This document shows, in pieces, positions 28,223 through 36,996 of a stretch of DNA of 64,000 bases. The notes under the pieces are model-generated. The model was not told where the DNA came from. It did no database searches and saw only the letters and a program-made list of their open reading frames with translations. Source of the DNA: Massilia timonae CCUG 45783 (lineage in GTDB: Bacteria; Pseudomonadota; Gammaproteobacteria; Burkholderiales; Burkholderiaceae_D); NCBI RefSeq assembly GCF_000315425.1, contig NZ_JH992922.1, positions 1,608,611 to 1,672,610 of the forward strand, in the 5' to 3' direction. The translations under genes were made by a program, and so were the position numbers. Numbering within the stretch: the stretch's first letter is position 1; every line of letters starts with the position of its first letter.

Positions 28223-28228
28223 TCGAAC

Positions 28229-31200
28229 ATGAACTTTTCCAGATTCTTTGTCGACAAGCCGATCTTCGCGGCGGTGCTGTCGGTGATCATCTTCGTCGGC
28301 GGCCTGATTTCGATCTTCCAGCTGCCGATCTCGGAATACCCGGAAGTGGTGCCGCCGTCGGTGGTGGTGCGCGCCCAGTATCCGGGCGCGAACCCGAAGG
28401 TGATCGCCGAAACCGTGGCCACGCCACTGGAAGAACAGATCAACGGCGTCGAGGACATGCTGTACATGTCCTCGCAAAACACATCGGACGGCGCGCTGAT
28501 GCTGACCGTCACCTTCAAGATCGGCACCAACGTCGAGCAGGCCGAGACCGCGGTGCAGAACCGGGTCCAGCGCGCCTTGCCGCGCCTGCCGGAAGAGGTG
28601 CGCCAGATCGGCGTGACCACGGTGAAGTCGTCGCCCAACATCACCATGGTGGTGCACCTGAATTCGCCCAACGGTCAATATGATGACCTGTACCTGCGCA
28701 ACTACGCGGTGCTGAACGTCAAGGACCAGCTGGCCCGCATCGAGGGCATGGGCGAGGTGCAGCTGTTCGGTTCCGGCGAATACGCGATGCGGGTCTGGCT
28801 CGATCCGCAGAAGGTGGCCGAGCGTAACCTGACCGCGGGCGACGTGGTCGCGGCGATCCGCGAGCAGAATGTGCAGGTCGCGGCCGGCGTGATCGGCCAG
28901 GGGCCGGCCAAGGACGCCGACTTCCAGCTGACCGTCAACACGGTGGGCCGCCTGCAGTCCGTCGAGGAATTCGGCGACATCGTCCTCAAGACCAATGCCG
29001 ACGGCGGCACGACCCTGCTCAAGGACGTGGCGCGCCTGGAACTCGGTTCCAGCTCGTATGCGCTGCGCTCGCTGCTGAACAACAAGTCGGCGGTGGCGAT
29101 TCCGATCTTCGCCGCCCCGGGCGCCAACGACCTGCAATTATCAAGCAACGTGCGCGCCACGATGGACGAGCTGGCGAAGGACTTCCCGCAGGGCGTCGAG
29201 TATTCGATCGTGTATGACCCGACCCAGTTCGTGCGCGAGTCGATCGATTCGGTGATCAAGACCCTGCTCGAAGCCGTGGTGCTGGTGGCGCTGGTCGTCA
29301 TCATCTTCCTGCAAACCTGGCGCGCTTCGATCATCCCGCTGCTGGCGGTGCCGGTCTCGGTGGTCGGCACCTTCGCCGTGATGCTGGCCTTCGGTTTCTC
29401 GATCAACACCTTGTCGCTGTTCGGCCTGGTGCTGGCGATCGGCATCGTGGTCGACGACGCGATCGTGGTGGTGGAAAACGTCGAGCGCAATATCGCCAAC
29501 GGCTTGACGCCGCATGACGCGACCATCCAGGCGATGAAGGAAGTGAGCGGCCCGATCATCGCGATCGCGCTGGTGCTGTGCGCCGTGTTCGTGCCGATCG
29601 CCTTCGTCGCGGGCCTGACCGGCCAGTTCTACCGCCAGTTCGCCCTGACCATCGCGATTTCGACCGTGATTTCGGCCTTCGTGTCGCTGACCCTGGCGCC
29701 GGCGCTGTCGGCCTCGATCCTGCAGCCGCATCACGCGCCGAAGGACCGCCTGACGCGCATGATCGACGCAGTCCTGGGGCGTTTCTTTGCGGTGTTCAAC
29801 CGCTTCTTCGCCCGTTCGTCCGAGAAGTACGAAGGCGGCGTGAAGGGCGTCCTGCGCCGCAAGACCGCCGCCATCGGCGTCTACCTGGCGCTGGCCGTGG
29901 CCGCAGTGTTCATGTTCAAGGCAGTGCCGCCGGGCTTCGTTCCGCAGCAGGATAAAGCCTACCTGATCGGCTTCGCCCAGTTGCCGGACGCCGCGTCGCT
30001 CGACCGCACCGAAGCCGTGATCCGCCAGATGTCGGCGATCGCCAAGGAGATCCCGGGCGTGGAATCGTCGATCGCCTTCCCGGGCCTGTCGATCAACGGC
30101 TTTACCAATGCGCCGAACGCCGGCATCGTGTTCACCAGCCTGAAGCCGTTCAAGGATCGCAAGGGCAAGGACATGAGCGCGGACGCCATCGCGGCCGAGA
30201 TCAACAAGCGCATGGGCGCCGTCGAAGACGCCTTCGTGCTGGTGCTGTCGCCACCGCCGGTGAACGGCCTGGGCACCACCGGCGGCTTCAAGATGATGAT
30301 CGAAGACCGCGGCAACGTCGGCTATGACGAGTTGAACAACGCGGTGCAGGCGCTGCAGGCACGCGCCTGGCAGACCCCGGAGCTGGCCGGCGTGTTCTCG
30401 GGCTTCCAGATCAACGTGCCGCAGCTGTTCGCCGACATCGACCGCGTGAAAGCCAAGCAGCTGGGCGTGCCGCTGTCCGAGATCAACCAGACCTTGCAGG
30501 TCAACCTGGGTTCGGTGTACGTCAACGACTTCAACCAGTTCGGCCGTACCTACCAGGTGCGCGTGCAGGCCGACGCCGAGTTCCGTTCGCACCGCGAGCA
30601 GATCGAGCAGCTGAAGGTGCGCAGCAACAGCAGCGAGATGATTCCGCTGTCGTCGGTGATGCGCGTGAAGGACACCTATGGTCCGGACCGCGTGACGCGT
30701 TACAACGGCTACGTGTCGGCCGAGATGAATGGCGGCGCGGCGCCCGGCGTGTCGTCGGGCCAGGCGCAAGCCATCATGGAACAGATCGCGAAAGAGACGC
30801 TGCCGAAGGGCGTGTCGTACGAATGGACCGAGCTGACCTACCAGGACATCCTGTCGGGTAACACCATGATCTATGTGTTCCCGCTGTGCGTGCTGCTGGT
30901 GTTTCTGGTGCTGGCCGCCCAGTACGAAAGCTGGACCCTGCCGCTGTCGGTGATCCTGATCGTGCCGATGTCCATCCTGTGCGCGCTGGCCGGCGTGAAG
31001 CTGTCGGGTGGCGACAACAATGTCTTCACCCAGATCGCCCTGTTCGTGCTGGTGGGGCTGGCCTCGAAGAACGCGATCCTGATCGTGGAATTCGCGCGCG
31101 AACTCGAAGACCACGGCCGCAGCGTGATCGACGCCGCCCTGGAGGCAAGCCGCCTGCGTCTGCGTCCGATCCTGATGACGTCGATCGCCTTCATCGCCGG

Positions 31201-31408
31201 CGTGGTGCCGCTGGTGTTCTCGAGCGGCGCCGGCGCCGAGATGCGCCACGCGATCGGCATCGCCGTGTTCTGGGGCATGCTGGGCGTGACCTTCTTCGGC
31301 CTGTTCCTGACGCCGCTGTTCTACGTGCTGCTGCGCATGCTGGCCAAGCGCTTTGAAAAACCTGCGAAGGCGCCCGCCGTGGCGCACAACGCGGAAGGAG
31401 TACATTGA
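28229..31408 (+). CDS. RND multidrug efflux pump, HAE1 family (AcrB/MexB type)
   Basis: This 1,059-aa protein is full length. The first helix is FVDKPIFAAVLSVIIFVGGL, followed by the porter domain with AQYPGANPKVIAETVATPLE. The proton-relay Asp pair is in LAIGIVVDDAIVVVENVERN (about residues 405-424). The second half has the essential Lys in VGLASKNAILIVEFARELED. The trimeric pump uses the proton gradient to expel hydrophobic compounds from the periplasm and membrane. It lies between the adaptor (6 bp) and the channel gene (1 bp), in one operon. Drug specificity cannot be told. Confidence 0.95.
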   Translation: MNFSRFFVDKPIFAAVLSVIIFVGGLISIFQLPISEYPEVVPPSVVVRAQYPGANPKVIAETVATPLEEQINGVEDMLYMSSQNTSDGALMLTVTFKIGTNVEQAETAVQNRVQRALPRLPEEVRQIGVTTVKSSPNITMVVHLNSPNGQYDDLYLRNYAVLNVKDQLARIEGMGEVQLFGSGEYAMRVWLDPQKVAERNLTAGDVVAAIREQNVQVAAGVIGQGPAKDADFQLTVNTVGRLQSVEEFGDIVLKTNADGGTTLLKDVARLELGSSSYALRSLLNNKSAVAIPIFAAPGANDLQLSSNVRATMDELAKDFPQGVEYSIVYDPTQFVRESIDSVIKTLLEAVVLVALVVIIFLQTWRASIIPLLAVPVSVVGTFAVMLAFGFSINTLSLFGLVLAIGIVVDDAIVVVENVERNIANGLTPHDATIQAMKEVSGPIIAIALVLCAVFVPIAFVAGLTGQFYRQFALTIAISTVISAFVSLTLAPALSASILQPHHAPKDRLTRMIDAVLGRFFAVFNRFFARSSEKYEGGVKGVLRRKTAAIGVYLALAVAAVFMFKAVPPGFVPQQDKAYLIGFAQLPDAASLDRTEAVIRQMSAIAKEIPGVESSIAFPGLSINGFTNAPNAGIVFTSLKPFKDRKGKDMSADAIAAEINKRMGAVEDAFVLVLSPPPVNGLGTTGGFKMMIEDRGNVGYDELNNAVQALQARAWQTPELAGVFSGFQINVPQLFADIDRVKAKQLGVPLSEINQTLQVNLGSVYVNDFNQFGRTYQVRVQADAEFRSHREQIEQLKVRSNSSEMIPLSSVMRVKDTYGPDRVTRYNGYVSAEMNGGAAPGVSSGQAQAIMEQIAKETLPKGVSYEWTELTYQDILSGNTMIYVFPLCVLLVFLVLAAQYESWTLPLSVILIVPMSILCALAGVKLSGGDNNVFTQIALFVLVGLASKNAILIVEFARELEDHGRSVIDAALEASRLRLRPILMTSIAFIAGVVPLVFSSGAGAEMRHAIGIAVFWGMLGVTFFGLFLTPLFYVLLRMLAKRFEKPAKAPAVAHNAEGVH

Positions 31409-31409
31409 G

Positions 31410-32909
31410 ATGAATAATCCATTCATTCGACGCGGCGTAGCCCCGTTGCTGGCAGCCTTGTTGCTGACCGCCTGCGCCACGCCCGATTTCGTGCAGCCGC
31501 AAGTGGCGACCCCGGCCGCCTTCCGCGAATCGCAGGCCCCCAAGGCGGCCGACGTGGAAGTGGCGGGCATCGACGGCGCGCGCTGGAAGCCGGCGCAGCC
31601 GGCCGAAGCCCAGTCGCGTGGCCAGTGGTGGCTGGCCTTCAACGACCCGGCGCTCACCGCGCTGATCGAGGAAGCCGCCGCCAACAACGCCAACCTGTCG
31701 GTCGCGGCCAGCCGCGTCAAGCAGGCGCGGGCCATCGCCGGCATCGCCGAAGCCGACCGCATTCCGCAAGTGGGCATCGGCATCGGCGCCCAGCGCGCGC
31801 GCCTGTCGCCGCTGGAGTCGGGCCAGGTGCAGGGCAGCGATACCGAGGCCCACACCAGCTACACGGCGCGCCTGTCGGCCAGCTACGAGGTCGACCTGTT
31901 CGGCCGCGTGGCGGCCAGCGTGTCGGCGGCGCGCGGCGACGCGGCAACCTCCGAGGCGAACTTCCGCTCGGTGCTGCTGGCGCTGCAGGCCGACGTGGCC
32001 CAGACCTATTTCAGGCTGCGCGCGCTGGACGCCGAACTCGTGACGGTGGACCAGACCGTGCGCCTGCGCGAAGAGAGCGTGAAGGTGACCCAGCGCCGCT
32101 TCGACCTGGGCGACATCGGCGAATTCGACCTGTCGCGCGCCCGCACCGAGCTGGCCACGGCGCGCGCCGAGGCGATCGGCGTGCAGCGCCAGCGCGCCAC
32201 CACCGAGCACGCGCTTGCCGTCTTGCTGGGCAAACCGGCGGCCGACTACGTGGCCGGCCCGAGCCCGCTGCTCGATGCGAGCCTGATGCCGGCGATTCCT
32301 GCCGGCCTGCCGTCGTCGCTGCTGGAGCGCCGGCCCGACATCGTCGCCGCCCAGCGCGCGATGGAAGCGGCCAACGCCCGCATCGGCGTGGCGCGCGGCG
32401 CCATGTTCCCGGCGCTGACCATCAGCGCCGACGGCGGCGGCGTGGGCAGCGTGTTCTCCGAGGTCTTCAAATGGAGCAGCCGTTCATGGGTGGTCGGCGC
32501 GCTGGCCTCCATGCCGCTGATCGACGGTGGCCGCAACCGCAACAACGTGGTGCGCAGCGAAGCCGCGCTCGAGGAATCGGTCGGCGCCTACCGCCAGAGC
32601 GTGCTGGTGGCGTTCGCCGAAGTCGAGGACAGCCTGGCCGGCCTGCGCATCCTGGCCGGCCAGTCGGCCCAGATCGACGCCGCCGTGGTCTCGGCGCGCC
32701 GTTCGGCCGACCTGGCGCAGAAGCTGTATGACGCGGGCCGGTCGAGCTACCTGGAACTGCTCGACGCGCAGCGCAACCTGGCGGCAGTGGAACGCAGCGC
32801 GGTGCAGCTACGCGGTGACCGTGCGCTGGCCACCGTGGCGCTGATCCGGTCGCTGGGCGGCGGCTGGGATGCGCCGCAGGCGGAAAGCACGACGCTGGCC
32901 CAGCGTTGA
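31410..32909 (+). CDS. RND efflux outer-membrane factor lipoprotein (OprM/NodT family)
   Basis: This 499-aa protein has a lipoprotein signal ending LTAC (Cys22). Two OEP repeats follow: WWLAFNDPALTALIEEAAAN (about residues 71-90) with LSASYEVDLFGRVAASVSAA, and the second with SLLERRPDIVAAQRAMEAAN (about 309-328). It forms the trimeric outer-membrane and periplasmic tunnel of the tripartite pump. The ATG at 31410 has GAAGGAG upstream and starts 1 bp after the pump stop. A strong terminator lies 38 bp after it, closing the operon. Confidence 0.93.
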   Translation: MNNPFIRRGVAPLLAALLLTACATPDFVQPQVATPAAFRESQAPKAADVEVAGIDGARWKPAQPAEAQSRGQWWLAFNDPALTALIEEAAANNANLSVAASRVKQARAIAGIAEADRIPQVGIGIGAQRARLSPLESGQVQGSDTEAHTSYTARLSASYEVDLFGRVAASVSAARGDAATSEANFRSVLLALQADVAQTYFRLRALDAELVTVDQTVRLREESVKVTQRRFDLGDIGEFDLSRARTELATARAEAIGVQRQRATTEHALAVLLGKPAADYVAGPSPLLDASLMPAIPAGLPSSLLERRPDIVAAQRAMEAANARIGVARGAMFPALTISADGGGVGSVFSEVFKWSSRSWVVGALASMPLIDGGRNRNNVVRSEAALEESVGAYRQSVLVAFAEVEDSLAGLRILAGQSAQIDAAVVSARRSADLAQKLYDAGRSSYLELLDAQRNLAAVERSAVQLRGDRALATVALIRSLGGGWDAPQAESTTLAQR

Positions 32910-32946
32910 TCTGATTCCTTACCTCCTGGCAGATTGTTTGCCCTTT

Positions 32947-32981
32947 GCGGCGGTGCGTGCGAGCGTACCGCCGCTTTTTTT
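32947..32981 (+). terminator. intrinsic terminator of the RND operon
   Basis: GCGGCGGT (32947-32954) pairs with ACCGCCGC (32967-32974), then seven T. Confidence 0.9.
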
Positions 32982-32986
32982 GCTTG

Positions 32987-33003
32987 GTGTAGCAAAACTA
33001 CAC
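32987..33003 (+). promoter_or_regulatory. perfect inverted repeat upstream of the amylase gene, possible operator
   Basis: GTGTAG-CAAAA-CTACAC, 17 bp. It lies about 190 bp before the amylase ATG, with TTGACA at 33021-33026 next to it. No regulator gene is adjacent, so its use is unproven. Confidence 0.4.
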
Positions 33004-33191
33004 ATTTCACCCGGATTCAATTGACACATTGAGGAGGCGGGACGAGACTTTCCCTGCCGAGTTCGCCAACTGCGTAGATGATTTCAAGAAATAAGTAATT
33101 AACCTACTCAGTATGTCTTGCAGAAGCGCGTCGGCGCCAAGCGATGTTGAAGAAATCCATTCGAACCGCACAAAACAAAAGGAGACAAAGC

Positions 33192-34463
33192 ATGAAGAAG
33201 AGCATCACCGCCATGCTCGCGGCAGGCGTCATGGGCATGTGCGCCGGCGCCGGCGCCGCGACCCCGCCGGCCCAGTCCGGCAACAGTCAGGCCGTCCTGC
33301 TGCAGGGCTTTCACTGGCACTCCGCCAATTACAGCAGCCCCAACTGGTATAACACGCTGCACGCCAACGTGGCCGACCTGAAAACGATGGGGTTCTCCCA
33401 CGTCTGGTTCCCACCGCCTTCCGACTCGGCGGCGGCCGAGGGTTACCTGCCGCGCCAGCTCAATGTGCTCAGTTCGCGCTACGGCAGCTCGGCCGAGCTG
33501 ACCAATGTGGTGCGGGCCTTCACCAATAATGGCATCAAGGCGGTGGCCGACATCGTGGTCAACCACCGCGTGGGCAGCACCGGGTGGTCGGATCTCACCA
33601 ACCCGAACTGGACCACGCACGCCATCGTCAATAACGATGAGTGCAATTGCGGGCTTGGTAACCCGGACACCGGCGACGGCTTCAGTGCCGCCCGCGACAT
33701 CGACCATCGCAACGTGGGCGAAGTCCAGAACGGCATCATCGGCTGGCTCAACCACACTCTCAAGCCGGTCGGCTTCAGCGGCATTCGCTTCGATTACGTG
33801 AAGGGCTTCAGCCCGAGCTATGCCGGGCAGTATGCGAACGCCTTCGGCGCCGAGTTCTGCGTGGGCGAGTTGTGGACCGACCTGAACCTGAACAATATCG
33901 ATGCCCACCGCCAGCAGATCATGAACTGGATCGACGGCACCGGGAGTAGCTGCGGCGCCTTCGATTTCACCACCAAGGGCTTGCTCAACGATGCGCTGGC
34001 CAACGGCAATTACTGGCGCCTGCGCGATGCGTCCGGCAAGCCGCAGGGCGCGCTGGGCTGGTGGCCGGCGATGGCGGTGACCTTCGTCGACAACCACGAC
34101 ACCGGTCCGTCCGAAAGCTGCGGCAACGGCCAGAATCACTGGTCGGTGCCGTGCGGCTCGGTGATGGAAGGGTATGCCTATGTGCTGAGCCATCCGGGCA
34201 TCCCGACCGTGTACTACCCGCACATCTATAACTGGAACCTCAAGACGCCGATTGCGGCGCTGATGGCGGCACGCCGTACGGCAGGCGTGCATTCGACGTC
34301 GCCGGTGGCGATCCAGCAGGCGACCCAGGGGCTGTATGCGGCGATCATCAGCGGCAATACGCGCCAGCTGGCGATGAAGATCGGGCCGAACAGCTGGAGT
34401 CCGGCGGGCAGTGGGTGGACGTTGCAGACGTCGGGGAATAATTACGCGGTGTGGATCAAGTAA
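33192..34463 (+). CDS. secreted GH13 alpha-amylase, maltotetraose-amylase-like
   Basis: This 423-aa protein has a signal peptide in residues 1-22 (MKKSITAMLAAGVMGMCAGA). The GH13 catalytic regions are DIVVNHRVG (region I), GIRFDYVKGF with the nucleophile Asp (region II), FCVGELWTDL with the acid/base Glu (region III), and VTFVDNHDTGPS with the third Asp (region IV). The spelling of regions II-IV resembles the maltotetraose-forming amylases of Pseudomonas. A C-terminal beta domain (MKIGPNSWSPAGSGWTLQ) ends the protein; no starch-binding CBM20 is present. It should hydrolyse starch outside the cytoplasm. AGGAG stands about 10 nt before the ATG. Confidence 0.92.
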   Translation: MKKSITAMLAAGVMGMCAGAGAATPPAQSGNSQAVLLQGFHWHSANYSSPNWYNTLHANVADLKTMGFSHVWFPPPSDSAAAEGYLPRQLNVLSSRYGSSAELTNVVRAFTNNGIKAVADIVVNHRVGSTGWSDLTNPNWTTHAIVNNDECNCGLGNPDTGDGFSAARDIDHRNVGEVQNGIIGWLNHTLKPVGFSGIRFDYVKGFSPSYAGQYANAFGAEFCVGELWTDLNLNNIDAHRQQIMNWIDGTGSSCGAFDFTTKGLLNDALANGNYWRLRDASGKPQGALGWWPAMAVTFVDNHDTGPSESCGNGQNHWSVPCGSVMEGYAYVLSHPGIPTVYYPHIYNWNLKTPIAALMAARRTAGVHSTSPVAIQQATQGLYAAIISGNTRQLAMKIGPNSWSPAGSGWTLQTSGNNYAVWIK

Positions 34464-34529
34464 AACCGCTTGTTGTAGCCGGCTGCCATCCACGGCAGCC
34501 GGATTTAGCGCGGTGGATGCGATCGAGCG

Positions 34530-34823
34530 CTAGCCGTAGAAGCCAACTTCTCTCTGGTGTCGGATGGCGAGAATCAGGATGGCATCCTGTTCCGCTTCAT
34601 AGCTGTAGAGGGCGATGTATCCGGTCTTCGCCTGCGAGATGATGAGTTCACGTAAATCATGCTCTGCCAGACGACCGATGAGTGGGTGCCGGACGAGCAC
34701 CGCCACCGCTTCGTCAATCAAATCGAGTGCTTCAAGCTGCGCACCCGCGCCTTCCGGCGCGAGAAAGTCGCTGATACGTTCAAGATCGGCCAGCGCACGA
34801 CGGGAATAGCTTATTCTCGCCAT
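34530..34823 (-). CDS. ParE/RelE-type toxin of a type II toxin-antitoxin system
   Basis: This 97-aa protein has a typical ParE/RelE length and fold: MARISYSRRALADLERISDF at the N terminus, VLVRHPLIGRLAEHDLREL (about residues 42-60), and the closing strand ILILAIRHQREVGFYG with conserved Arg and His. Members poison DNA gyrase (ParE) or cleave mRNA (RelE); sequence alone does not decide. It starts inside the antitoxin gene (13-bp overlap) and is translated after it. Confidence 0.9.
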   Translation of the reverse strand: MARISYSRRALADLERISDFLAPEGAGAQLEALDLIDEAVAVLVRHPLIGRLAEHDLRELIISQAKTGYIALYSYEAEQDAILILAIRHQREVGFYG

Positions 34824-35095
34824 GGTTTTTTGGGCGGCCTGTCAACCTGGCCGTCTTCGAGCCGCCGGCGCAGATACGCCCGAACGTCCTCGGCCGCATG
34901 CCCATCTCCTTGTGCCAGCATTTCCGTCCTTGCTTCACGCGCCTGCGTAACGAAGGCCGCACGTTGCTCGACAGCGTGGGCGGCCTGGCGGATCGCGTCC
35001 ACCATGAATGCGTGGGGACTGATGCCTAGTTCCTGCGCAGCGTTGACTGCGCGTTGCTTGAGCTCATCGGGAAGCTTGAGTGATGTTGTCGACAT
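34811..35095 (-). CDS. ribbon-helix-helix antitoxin partner of the ParE-type toxin
   Basis: This 94-aa protein begins MSTTSLKLPDELKQRAVNAA, the N-terminal strand and helix of a CopG/ParD-like ribbon-helix-helix domain. ELGISPHAFMVDAIRQAAHA follows, then an acidic and basic C-terminal half that would wrap the toxin. It neutralises the toxin and represses the shared promoter. The start at 35095 is chosen over a Met 4 codons upstream (35107) for better ribosome binding site spacing. The operator at 35115-35134 lies 20 bp upstream. Confidence 0.85.
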   Translation of the reverse strand: MSTTSLKLPDELKQRAVNAAQELGISPHAFMVDAIRQAAHAVEQRAAFVTQAREARTEMLAQGDGHAAEDVRAYLRRRLEDGQVDRPPKKPWRE

Positions 35096-35114
35096 GGTAT
35101 GCGTCATCCTGGGC

Positions 35115-35152
35115 GGTGCTACTAAGGTAGCACCTTCGCTACAGAGTTTCAA
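35115..35152 (-). promoter_or_regulatory. promoter and operator of the toxin-antitoxin operon
   Basis: Read on the minus strand: -35 TTGAAA (complement of 35147-35152), a 17-nt spacer, and -10 TACCTT (complement of 35124-35129). The -10 box lies inside a perfect inverted repeat, GGTGCTAC-TAAG-GTAGCACC (35115-35134), so bound antitoxin would block transcription. Confidence 0.8.
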
Positions 35153-35185
35153 GGCGTTATTCGGGCCGGCCGCTACAATGCATCC

Positions 35186-35722
35186 ATGCAGAATGCAACT
35201 GTTCCCACTCTCATCGGTCTGGCGCCGGTTCTCGACGCGAACGTACGCATTCTCGTCCTGGGCAGCTTTCCCGGCGCCGCCTCGCTGGCTGCGGGCCAGT
35301 ACTACGCCCATCCGCGCAACCAGTTCTGGCGCCTGATCTCCAGCGTCGTGGGCGAGGACCTGGCGGCCCTGCCTTACGCCGAGCGCCTGCCGCGCCTGCT
35401 GGCGCATGGCGTCGGGCTGTGGGACGTGCTGGGCGAATGCGAGCGGGTCGGCAGCCTGGATTCGGCGATCCGCAAACCCGCCGCCAATGACTTCGACCGA
35501 CTGCGGGAACTGTGTCCGCGGCTTGTCACGGTCGGTTTCAACGGCCAGGCCTCGGGCAAGTTCGCGCCGCAATTCGCAGCGGCTGGCTATCGCACCGTCG
35601 TGTTGCCATCGAGTTCGCCGGCGCATATGGCGATGTCGTTCGAGCAGAAGCTGGATGTCTGGTCGCGACTACGGGGCGACGAGCAGCGCGGCCCGACGGT
35701 ATCGCAGTCGCCGCTGTTCTGA
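35186..35722 (+). CDS. DNA-deoxyinosine glycosylase, UDG superfamily (family 6 / HDG type)
   Basis: This 178-aa protein has the UDG-fold motif ILVLGSFPGAASLAAGQYYA (about residues 23-42) followed by HPRNQFWRLISSV, the signature of hypoxanthine-DNA glycosylases. The C-terminal motif LPSSSPAHM replaces the usual HPS loop. It removes hypoxanthine, the product of adenine deamination, from DNA. It is divergent from the toxin-antitoxin operon and convergent with the TPR lipoprotein gene (26 bp between stops). Confidence 0.88.
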   Translation: MQNATVPTLIGLAPVLDANVRILVLGSFPGAASLAAGQYYAHPRNQFWRLISSVVGEDLAALPYAERLPRLLAHGVGLWDVLGECERVGSLDSAIRKPAANDFDRLRELCPRLVTVGFNGQASGKFAPQFAAAGYRTVVLPSSSPAHMAMSFEQKLDVWSRLRGDEQRGPTVSQSPLF

Positions 35723-35748
35723 TGACGCCGGCATGGCGGGCGGCGCGG

Positions 35749-36927
35749 TCAGCGCAGCCGCGTCCCCGTCGTCGCCACCCTTCTTAAATGCGCCAGCTTG
35801 GCCGAATACACCTCGCGCATATCCCCCCGCGTGCTGTGATCGACCGCCAGCGCGATATGCTCGCGCGCGTCGCCCAGATGCCCGAGCTTGAGGTGCGCGA
35901 TTCCCAGCCAGAACCTGAACTCGTCGTTGTAGGGCGAGCGTTTCACCTCGCGCGCGAAGAGCGCCACGGCCGCGTCGAAGTCGCCCGCCTTGAGCGCCGC
36001 CATGCCCTTGTCGAAATAGTGGTACGGCGGCGTCGGCTCGATCGCGGCGATGCGTTTGGCCAGCGCCTGCGCTTCCAGCGGCCGGCCCAGCGTCACCAGC
36101 AGCGGCTCCAGGTTGCGCAGCACCGCCAGGTTCTCGGGCTCGCGCGCCAGCGCGGCCTGATAGGCGCGCTCGGCCAGCGCCAGCTCGCCGTGGCGGTGGT
36201 AGATCACGGCCAGCGTATTGAGCGTGGTCGCCGTGCCGGGACGCGCCGCCACCGCCGCGCGCGCCCACCAGTAGGCGTCAATGATACGGTCCTGTATCAG
36301 CGCCTCGGCGGCGCGGTTGTTCAGGTAGAGGGCGACGACGTCTTCTTCTTCCAGCTCGCGGGTGCGCAGGCTCGCCGCTTCCTCGCGCGGGATGAAGTCG
36401 ACCACCAGCACCCGCTCGGGATCGTAACCGCGCAGGACCTCGGACGCATGCTGCCCCAGGCCGATGTTGATGTGGGCGCTCGACAGGTAGATGCCGGCGG
36501 TGCGGCTCCAGCTGTCCGCGACCTCCACGCTCTGGAAGCGCACCGGCATGCCGAGTTCCTTCGCGAAGGCGGCCGTCATGATGACCAGCGACAGGCAGTT
36601 GCCCATGCGCGCCTCATAGGTTTCGCTGGCGGTGCGCGTGATGCGCGATTCGTATTCGAGTTTCAGGTCGGTCTTGCTGTACAGCGCGTCCAGCAGGCCA
36701 TGGCGCATGCCCTTGCTGCGCAGGCGCTGGGTGAAGGCGGCGCTGTGCAGGTAATCGCGCATCGCGGGGCTGAGCGTGAACAGGCCCTGCGCGCCGACCG
36801 GTTCGGACGGCGGCGCGAAACGCTCGTCGGCGAACAGCGCGGATGATGGCGGGGAGGTGGGAGCGGTGCTGGCGCAGCCGCCCAGCAGCAGGGACAGCGA
36901 CAGCAGTCCGGTCACGAGGCGCTTCAT
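35749..36927 (-). CDS. TPR lipoprotein with N-terminal transglutaminase-like domain
   Basis: This 392-aa protein has a lipoprotein signal ending LLGGCAS (Cys18). A transglutaminase-like segment follows with Cys in EARMGNCLSLVIMTAAFAKE (about residues 104-123), His in LSSAHINIGL and Asp in ERVLVVDFIP, spaced as a Cys-His-Asp triad. The rest is TPR repeats: TLNTLAVIYHRHGELALAER, NLAVLRNLEPLLVTLGRPLE and DEFRFWLGIAHLKLGHLGDA. It should face the periplasm or be in the outer membrane. Whether the triad acts as a peptidase or only binds is unknown. Confidence 0.8.
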   Translation of the reverse strand: MKRLVTGLLSLSLLLGGCASTAPTSPPSSALFADERFAPPSEPVGAQGLFTLSPAMRDYLHSAAFTQRLRSKGMRHGLLDALYSKTDLKLEYESRITRTASETYEARMGNCLSLVIMTAAFAKELGMPVRFQSVEVADSWSRTAGIYLSSAHINIGLGQHASEVLRGYDPERVLVVDFIPREEAASLRTRELEEEDVVALYLNNRAAEALIQDRIIDAYWWARAAVAARPGTATTLNTLAVIYHRHGELALAERAYQAALAREPENLAVLRNLEPLLVTLGRPLEAQALAKRIAAIEPTPPYHYFDKGMAALKAGDFDAAVALFAREVKRSPYNDEFRFWLGIAHLKLGHLGDAREHIALAVDHSTRGDMREVYSAKLAHLRRVATTGTRLR

Positions 36928-36996
36928 GTCTCCTCCCTGTACGCGCGGGTATTTACATCCCAGTATCCGCTCGCGTCAGGCAGAAGTCAAAAGCCT

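Noticed and set aside
27035..31855. Two long minus-strand open frames across the RND operon
   Set aside because: They are antisense shadows of adaptor, pump and channel genes. Both are full of His, Gln, Arg and Asp repeats.
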